A stretch of 64,000 nt of DNA, taken from NCBI RefSeq assembly GCF_003987335.1, contig NZ_PIPK01000003.1, positions 1 to 64,000 on the forward strand, given 5' to 3'. How positions within the stretch are numbered: the first letter of the stretch is position 1; each line of letters opens with the position of its first letter. Below, one piece after another: positions 58,790-64,000 of this stretch. The position numbers and the translations under genes were made by a program. Source of the DNA: Aliidiomarina maris. Its GTDB lineage: Bacteria > Pseudomonadota > Gammaproteobacteria > Enterobacterales > Alteromonadaceae. Below the pieces are notes generated by a model that ran no database searches, was not told where the DNA came from, and saw only the letters and a list, made by a program, of their open reading frames with translations.

Positions 58790-59797
58790 TTAAGCGGCAG
58801 ACGCCGCACTGCGCTGATTATGCACAATTTGCACGTGGGTAGAGCCATCACCGATGCGCAGCTGATCGCCGCTACGCACCTGACCTTGGTGACTGGTGTA
58901 GCTGGCATGCGCCCAGATACCAAGTGCAAGATCAGGTCTGCTATCTAATGACATGCGTAAGCTGTCACCCGCATGCCCCCAGTGAATTGCGCCGCTATCG
59001 CCATCGAGCCAAATCAACACCATGTCAAAAGCAGCTTTCATTTTCGAATGGCATAATTCTGCATTTAAGCGTTCTAACACTTTGTGCGGGTTTGAAAGCA
59101 TCGCTGGATGATTGGCCGTCGCCGTGCGTACTATCGGATTCAGAATGGTTTTCAGTACCAACAACGACAACAGACTCTGCCCCGTTAAGGCCTGGGCACT
59201 GGACACAATCACCAAGGCTTTATTGTTGGGTAAGCGGTGATAGTCGACCCAATAGTTTTGTAGGTCATCATCAGCAATGCTGTGAGTGATTTCGAAGGCT
59301 CCAAGCTGCAAAGGCTCGTGGGGCGTTAAGTCTTCTGCCAGTTGCTGCACCATCTGATCACTGTCGAAAAGCACGTCAATATGGTCGTCAAGCTCCCAGC
59401 GTTCACGCTCCCAACTCGCTTCTAACGAAGTGCGATTGAGGCAGTTTTGAATGGCTACGTCAATGGTTTCGAGCTGCTCAATGGGCTTGACCATGTAGTC
59501 CCAGGCACCAAGGCGCACCGCCTCGCGGATATCAGACATACGTTCCGAAGCAGAGATGACGATCACGGGCAGTTGAGCAAAGGTGTGCATCATGGTTTGC
59601 AGCACCTCCAACCCGCTCATATCGGGCAAGCCCAAATCGCAGATCACGACATCGATGTCATGTTCTTTTGCCAGCACTAGTCCTTGCTCACCGTTGTCTG
59701 CACAGATCACATGATAACTACGCTGCGCTAAGAAGTTGCACACCAGTGACTGAAACACTGGGTCATCCTCTATTAGCAGTACCTGTGTACTGAGCAT
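58790..59797 (-). CDS. rssB: Response regulator, RssB-like
   Basis: A 335-residue protein with an N-terminal receiver domain (LLIEDDPVFQSLV; phospho-acceptor Asp in VICDLGLPDMSG; VISASERM; Lys in VKPIEQL) and a C-terminal domain resembling degenerate PP2C/SpoIIE phosphatases (HWGHAGDSLRMS). This is the layout of E. coli RssB, the adaptor that delivers sigma-S (RpoS) to ClpXP. Similarity in the receiver domain (PVFQSLV, VISASERMSDI, AVRLG) and the neighbouring galU support the name, but the C-terminal half is diverged, and a PP2C-type anti-anti-sigma regulator is an alternative. The ATG at 59797 has GGAGG 5 nt upstream. Confidence 0.75.
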   Translation of the reverse strand: MLSTQVLLIEDDPVFQSLVCNFLAQRSYHVICADNGEQGLVLAKEHDIDVVICDLGLPDMSGLEVLQTMMHTFAQLPVIVISASERMSDIREAVRLGAWDYMVKPIEQLETIDVAIQNCLNRTSLEASWERERWELDDHIDVLFDSDQMVQQLAEDLTPHEPLQLGAFEITHSIADDDLQNYWVDYHRLPNNKALVIVSSAQALTGQSLLSLLVLKTILNPIVRTATANHPAMLSNPHKVLERLNAELCHSKMKAAFDMVLIWLDGDSGAIHWGHAGDSLRMSLDSRPDLALGIWAHASYTSHQGQVRSGDQLRIGDGSTHVQIVHNQRSAASAA

Positions 59798-59956
59798 ACC
59801 TGCCTCCAATTGCGTATATCGTGGCTTAAGCATCGTTCAGCAATGGGGTTTCGTCAATGTTCATTGATAAATGTTAACATGGAATATTACTTTACTCATA
59901 GAAATGGCGACCCTTATGGCCGCCATTGAAAGTATTCACTACGGTTGGTGCGATGG

Positions 59957-60883
59957 CTAGCGACGCTTAAGCATTTGCCACGCCCAAGCATGGTCGCTGT
60001 CAGGCCAGCCTTGCACAATCCAGTCATGACTCTGCCACTGCACATCCGTGGACTCAACCTGTGCCCAGCCACCATCGTCCCAATCGTCGTCCCAGCCATC
60101 CAGATCTTGATCCCAGCGGTCGTCACGCGGTGGCTCACCGTCGTATACTTTATCCTGCCAATACGAGAAATAAACGTCGCGCACAAAGGCGTATTCGTCT
60201 AACGAGTTCTCAAGCATAGGCTCGACTTCACGCAGCTCCAGGCGCTGCTCTAAACCACGAATAAGAAAACGTGCAGCGGTCAAATAAATATTGATGAATT
60301 GTGTCGGTGAATACAGGTCATCGACTAAGTCACCACCACGGTCAATCACCACAGTCGGACCCAGCCCAGGTAGCATTACGTAGGGGCCATCAGGAGTGCC
60401 CCATACGGCTAAAGTCTCGCCAAAGGTTTCCCGTTCCTGCTCTAAGCCAACGTGACTAGCCACATCAAAGAAACCCAGTAAGCCAACCGTTGAGTTGACC
60501 ACAAAACGTCCCGCGCTGACCAACGAAGCTTTCGGCTTCCATTGCAGCAAATTATTCACCACTGACGCGGGCTCCGTCAGGTTTTCGGTAATATTATATA
60601 AACCAGTCCGCACCGGTTGGGGCACATAGGCATATGCATTGGCCGCTGGGGTAATAAAGAACGGGTCAAGAATATTGCGGTTCAAACTCCACATGCGTCG
60701 GTTGAATTCTTCCCAAGGGTCACGCTCGTCTCGAAAATCAAATTCTGGCTCGGACATCGCATGTTCAGCCTGCGGCTGATCACCCTCTGCAGGTTCAACG
60801 GCTTGTTCATCTGGGGTTGAAGAGCAAGCCGCTAACATCAACGCTAAACCTGCCGCAAGCGGCAGTCTCAACCATGTTTTCAT
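59957..60883 (-). CDS. mlaA: Phospholipid-binding lipoprotein MlaA (VacJ)
   Basis: A 308-residue outer-membrane lipoprotein that removes misplaced phospholipids from the outer leaflet and passes them to MlaC. Lipobox LAAC (Cys20) is followed by an acidic linker, then the MlaA domain: DPWEEFNRRMWSLN, YVPQPVRTGLYNITENL, FVVNSTVGLLGFFDVAS, ETFGETLAVWGTPDGPYVMLPGLGP. The C-terminal 60 residues are an unusual Asp/Trp-rich tail (RWDQDLDGWDDDWDDGGW). Its ATG overlaps the ccmI stop (TGATG), so it is translated with the cytochrome maturation genes; no other mla gene is present. Confidence 0.93.
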   Translation of the reverse strand: MKTWLRLPLAAGLALMLAACSSTPDEQAVEPAEGDQPQAEHAMSEPEFDFRDERDPWEEFNRRMWSLNRNILDPFFITPAANAYAYVPQPVRTGLYNITENLTEPASVVNNLLQWKPKASLVSAGRFVVNSTVGLLGFFDVASHVGLEQERETFGETLAVWGTPDGPYVMLPGLGPTVVIDRGGDLVDDLYSPTQFINIYLTAARFLIRGLEQRLELREVEPMLENSLDEYAFVRDVYFSYWQDKVYDGEPPRDDRWDQDLDGWDDDWDDGGWAQVESTDVQWQSHDWIVQGWPDSDHAWAWQMLKRR

Positions 60884-62082
60884 CAATGCATCTCACTAAT
60901 TGTCAGCCGAATTTGCTGACCAGATTCCTTGTTTACCAGACGTGGCCGCGCTTCCATCACGCCAGGCACGACGTCTATCGTATCGCCTACGGTCAGGCGC
61001 GCACTTACCAGCCAACTATCGATAGTTGCCAGGGTGTGGCCATCTACCATGGCGTCTTCTTCCGTTAATGTCAAAGTTACCGGCAGGTCAGAAACACCTT
61101 GACGCACCACCGCCGCTGGCGCACGTTGACCGTCCGGGTCACGCACAAATACAAAGATATTTGCATGGGGTGGCATTTCATTGCGCAACTCATCGCTAAT
61201 ATCCACCGTGACAGTAATAAACATCAGCTCACCCGAAGCACGTTGCTCTGCACTTTCAAGGGAGCGTTGGATAGAGGCATAACGTGGGTCGCTTTCATCC
61301 AACAAGCGTAAGGTCAGGCGCCAAGCTTGAGCTGCCTGCTCAAAATCACCACGTTCATATGCAATAATACCGAGTAAACCGAGTGCTTCCACGTTGGTCG
61401 CCTGGTTCTCAAGCACGCGTCGGATATTACGCGCAGCTTGTGCAAGTTCGTTATCACTACCCATCATAATTAAAGCTTGCGCGTGTGCAATCAGGGTCGA
61501 TGTGCGGTTCGGATCGAGTGCAAGTGAGCGTTCAAACGCATCAATACCCTGCTCCACTTGGCGCATCTGCATCATCACGCGGCCATATAGCATCCACGCG
61601 CCCGCATCGGGGTCCTGTTGTAAACGTTGGCGCAAGCCCAATGCAAATAATTCCACTTCCTCTTGGGTCGCCTCTGCAGAGGCATCGCCCATAATCCGCT
61701 CTGACAACGCAGGCAATTGTGCTAATGCCGTATCGGCTTGCTGCTGTTGCCGCCAGCTATCACCGACCCAAAAGTACAAGACTAAGCTTAAGCCGACTAA
61801 GGCCACCACAGGCACCAGCATGCCAGCTGGTTGTTCGGTAATCGGCCGCTCTTCATCTGCGTTGTCAGCCACAAATGTCTTTTTCAATTCGAGTAGTGCC
61901 GCCTCATAATCGGCGTCACTTAAGGTGCCTTCCGCGCGCTCACTTTCCAGTTCACTCAAGCGCGATTGATACAACTCGCGATTCGCTGCATGCATGCCAT
62001 AGGTCGCTCGTTGCTGGCGCTTGACCAACAATAACAGCGCGACCGCACCGATTAATAATATTGCTAACGCTGCATACCACAT
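60883..62082 (-). CDS. ccmI: c-type cytochrome biogenesis protein CcmI
   Basis: A 399-residue membrane protein that hands apocytochrome c to the CcmFH heme ligation complex. Two N-terminal membrane helices (MWYAALAILLIGAVALLLLV and LVPVVALVGLSLVLYFWVG) flank a cytoplasmic helical loop (YQSRLSELESERAEGTLSDA). A periplasmic TPR region (about 150-270: WMLYGRVMMQMRQVEQGIDA, LGLLGIIAYERGDFEQAAQA) and a C-terminal beta domain follow. Start and stop overlap those of ccmH and mlaA. Confidence 0.93.
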   Translation of the reverse strand: MWYAALAILLIGAVALLLLVKRQQRATYGMHAANRELYQSRLSELESERAEGTLSDADYEAALLELKKTFVADNADEERPITEQPAGMLVPVVALVGLSLVLYFWVGDSWRQQQQADTALAQLPALSERIMGDASAEATQEEVELFALGLRQRLQQDPDAGAWMLYGRVMMQMRQVEQGIDAFERSLALDPNRTSTLIAHAQALIMMGSDNELAQAARNIRRVLENQATNVEALGLLGIIAYERGDFEQAAQAWRLTLRLLDESDPRYASIQRSLESAEQRASGELMFITVTVDISDELRNEMPPHANIFVFVRDPDGQRAPAAVVRQGVSDLPVTLTLTEEDAMVDGHTLATIDSWLVSARLTVGDTIDVVPGVMEARPRLVNKESGQQIRLTISEMH

Positions 62083-62591
62083 TATTTGCGTTGCTCCTTA
62101 GCCTGTTCAGAGTCATCTGCGTTTAATAACGCATCCAGTCGAGCCTGCTCATCTGCCGACAAATCAACCGTTCGGCGTTGGCGCCGTGTCATCAGTACTA
62201 TCGTCAACACACCGCCGAGCAGCACTGCAGCAGGACCTACCCAAAGTATTAAGGTACTGGCATTCACAGGTGGCTTGTAATGTACAAAATCACCGTAACG
62301 AACACGCATAAATTCAATAATGTCTTCGCGACTTTGGCCTTCCATGGTCATCAAGTACACCCTATCGCGCAGGTCAACGGCCAACGGCGCGTCTGAGTCC
62401 GCAATACTTTGATTTTGGCATTTGGGACAGCGCAGTTCATTCACCAGTTGGCGAAATTGACGCTCTTGGGCGTCCGTTTCAAACTCATATTGCGCGCTAT
62501 TAGAACTGGGGTTTGCGCCCGCTGCAAAGGAACCAAGCAGCAGCGTACTAAGGCCAACCAGCAGCACAGTCAGAATACGTGTATACAGCAT
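62082..62591 (-). CDS. ccmH: Cytochrome c maturation protein CcmH
   Basis: A 169-residue protein that reduces the heme-binding cysteines of apocytochrome c. A signal-like N-terminal helix is followed by the CxxC in LVNELRCPKCQNQSIADSDA and a C-terminal membrane anchor (LILWVGPAAVLLGGVLTIVL). The ATG at 62591 has GGAGG 8 nt upstream. It overlaps ccmI by 1 bp and begins just after ccmG ends. Confidence 0.95.
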   Translation of the reverse strand: MLYTRILTVLLVGLSTLLLGSFAAGANPSSNSAQYEFETDAQERQFRQLVNELRCPKCQNQSIADSDAPLAVDLRDRVYLMTMEGQSREDIIEFMRVRYGDFVHYKPPVNASTLILWVGPAAVLLGGVLTIVLMTRRQRRTVDLSADEQARLDALLNADDSEQAKEQRK

Positions 62592-62592
62592 G

Positions 62593-63189
62593 CTATTGGC
62601 CTCCACTCAACATTGCTTGATAACGTTCAGGCACTTGCATACCCGCATCTGCCATCGCCTGGTAATACAACCGAGCGACGGTGCTATCCCATACGCGCTG
62701 GTTCATGTCGCCCACATGACGGTGCAAAATTATACCGTCAGCGTCAATCACATAGGTTTCTGGCGCGCCATACACGCCTAAATCAAGCGCCAGCATGCCC
62801 GTTTCATCAAACAGATTGATTTGATAAGGGTCTTCCAGCTCTTGCAGCCAATTCACCGCGGCACGGCGTGAATCGTCTTTGTAATTCAGACCAATGATGT
62901 ACACGCCGTCTTCACGCAACTGATTTAAAAAGGTGTGTTCGGCATAGCACGTCGGGCACCAGGTGGCCCATACATTGAGCAGCATCGGACGGCCACCAAT
63001 AATGCTTTGGTCGTGAGTGCGGTCTGGGTTATACAGGTCCGGCAATTCAAACGCCGGCACCTCACGCCCAACTAATGCCGACTCCAGTTTGGTGGGGTCT
63101 GAAAATAACCCTGAGTACAAGAACACCGCTAAGCCCATAAATGCGACCAAAGGCAGCATAAAAATCATCGTCTTCACACGCTGGTTCAT
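62593..63189 (-). CDS. ccmG: Thiol:disulfide interchange protein CcmG (DsbE)
   Basis: A 198-residue membrane-anchored thioredoxin-like protein that keeps apocytochrome and CcmH thiols reduced. One N-terminal helix (MIFMLPLVAFMGLAVFLYSG) is followed by a thioredoxin fold with active site WATWCPTCYAEH and cis-Pro loop VYGAPETYVID. It overlaps ccmF by 4 bp. Confidence 0.96.
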   Translation of the reverse strand: MNQRVKTMIFMLPLVAFMGLAVFLYSGLFSDPTKLESALVGREVPAFELPDLYNPDRTHDQSIIGGRPMLLNVWATWCPTCYAEHTFLNQLREDGVYIIGLNYKDDSRRAAVNWLQELEDPYQINLFDETGMLALDLGVYGAPETYVIDADGIILHRHVGDMNQRVWDSTVARLYYQAMADAGMQVPERYQAMLSGGQ

Positions 63190-64000
63190 AAGTTACCCCC
63201 AACTTGGTTAGGTGTTGCTTTACCCATGACCTTGTTGTCGCGTTTGCCCAATCGATAGCGACGGTCTGAAATCGACAGCGCGCCGCCAATGGACATCACC
63301 AAAGCGCCCAACCAAATCCAGCGTACAAAAGGCTTATACTGGATTCTGAAAGCGAAACTGCCGTCACCGAGTTCATCGCCTAAAGCAACGTATAAATCGC
63401 GGAACGGGCGCACCTGCAAGCCAACCTGTGTCATCACTTGACGCCGTACATGGTAAAAACGCTTTTCGGTAAACAAGGTTTCAACTTCGCGACCATTGCG
63501 GCTAATTCGCATCACGGCTTTGTCGCTATGGTAATTTGGCCCGTCAACTTCGCGCATTTCCTGAAACTCAAAGGTGTACCCTTGCAGTTCGAAGGTATCG
63601 CCTACGGCCATACGCACATCACGCTCAATTTCGTAATTTTGCACCATCGCAATACCGACGATAGTCATAGCAAAACCTAAATGGCCTAGCACCATACCCC
63701 AATGGCTACGACCGAGTTTGACTAAGCCCTGCATTTTGTTTTCACGCTGCGCCACACGCATGCGCAGTTCGGCCACGGTCGCAAATACAATCCACAACGC
63801 TAAAATTAAACCAAGTACCGCGAGGCCACTGATTTGACTGGTAAAAATAGCAGGTAACGCAAACCCAAGACCAACCGCTAAGCCAAATGCAAGTAGCACT
63901 GACTTTTGCAGCTCTGGCCATTGCTGTCGGCGCCAACGCACTAATGGGCCAAGGCCTAAAATCAGCGCAAACGGCACCACTAGCCACATAAATAGCTCGT
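63186..64000 (-). CDS. ccmF: Heme lyase subunit CcmF (C-terminal part, cut by the window edge)
   Basis: The last 271 or so codons of CcmF, a large inner-membrane protein (about 650 residues) that attaches heme to apocytochrome c. Visible are several membrane helices (WLVVPFALILGLGPLVRWRR, HWGMVLGHLGFAMTIVGIAM), the periplasmic segment VGDTFELQGYTFEFQ, then TEKRFYHVRRQVMTQVGL, DLYVALGDELGDGSFAFRIQYKPFVRWIWLG, all typical of CcmF. The frame stays open through the end of the window, so the start lies outside. ccmF-ccmG-ccmH-ccmI-mlaA overlap or nearly abut and form one operon. Confidence 0.95.
   Translation of the reverse strand, partial: ELFMWLVVPFALILGLGPLVRWRRQQWPELQKSVLLAFGLAVGLGFALPAIFTSQISGLAVLGLILALWIVFATVAELRMRVAQRENKMQGLVKLGRSHWGMVLGHLGFAMTIVGIAMVQNYEIERDVRMAVGDTFELQGYTFEFQEMREVDGPNYHSDKAVMRISRNGREVETLFTEKRFYHVRRQVMTQVGLQVRPFRDLYVALGDELGDGSFAFRIQYKPFVRWIWLGALVMSIGGALSISDRRYRLGKRDNKVMGKATPNQVGGNL

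Overview
The window is 64 kb of densely coding chromosome from a Gammaproteobacterium. The gene complement and order (rfaH, asnC/asnA, tol-pal, aspS-ruvCAB, cmoAB, rssB next to galU, ccmFGHI, Mrp antiporter, tRNA-Ser(GGA), two tRNA-Lys(UUU)) point to a marine or haloalkaliphilic member of the Alteromonadales, most likely Idiomarinaceae. That placement is an inference from gene content, not from a database comparison. Most of the window is core genome. The accessory material is a family of palindromic REP-like repeats, one short two-gene cassette and one IS remnant.

Layout. 1-3.7 kb: end of an unidentified gene, rfaH, a small orphan gene, a tandem array of 164-bp repeats, a single-domain KpsC-like glycosyltransferase and a small outer-membrane beta-barrel. 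3.9-10.2 kb: an M1 aminopeptidase lipoprotein, then a Fur-box-preceded fbpABC ferric iron importer. 10.2-19.2 kb: a CBS/nucleotidyltransferase-exonuclease pair, a BCCT transporter, a CaCA antiporter, a DUF3429 protein, and a Na/Pi transporter behind a GAPDH that resembles the ArsJ-associated type. 19.4-22.4 kb: asnC/asnA divergent pair, then bfd and two bacterioferritin subunits with complementary active sites. 22.6-29.5 kb: a seven-gene Mrp-type operon (E, F, G, A'-B fusion, C, three D-like antiporter subunits). 29.5-39.1 kb: a DASS transporter, gltBD, a tiny DUF3149-like protein and a membrane diguanylate cyclase. 39.1-43.4 kb: a winged-helix/nucleotidyltransferase cassette, tRNA-Ser, DUF2798, a YeeZ-like epimerase, nadA and two tRNA-Lys. 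43.6-49.1 kb: the complete ybgC-tolQRAB-pal-cpoB operon. 49.2-53.7 kb: a candidate small RNA locus, then aspS-ruvCAB without yebC. 53.8-64 kb: a decayed TnpB remnant, cmoAB, a LysR regulator, galU, an rssB-like response regulator, mlaA coupled to the cytochrome c maturation genes ccmI, ccmH, ccmG and ccmF (cut by the window edge).

How it fits together. Iron uptake (fbpABC) and iron storage/release (bfd-bfr-bfr) are both preceded by Fur-like boxes. Mrp, CaCA, BCCT and Na/Pi proteins indicate a sodium-based, osmotically challenged lifestyle. Envelope integrity is served by tol-pal and mlaA. The most unusual features are the GTAG-headed REP family (a 4.5-copy 164-bp tandem array, and two genes whose TAG stop codon lies in a REP head), the candidate sRNA at 49.5 kb with its own promoter and terminator, the winged-helix/nucleotidyltransferase cassette with a symmetric operator over its promoter, the three-D-subunit Mrp operon, and the two-subunit bacterioferritin.
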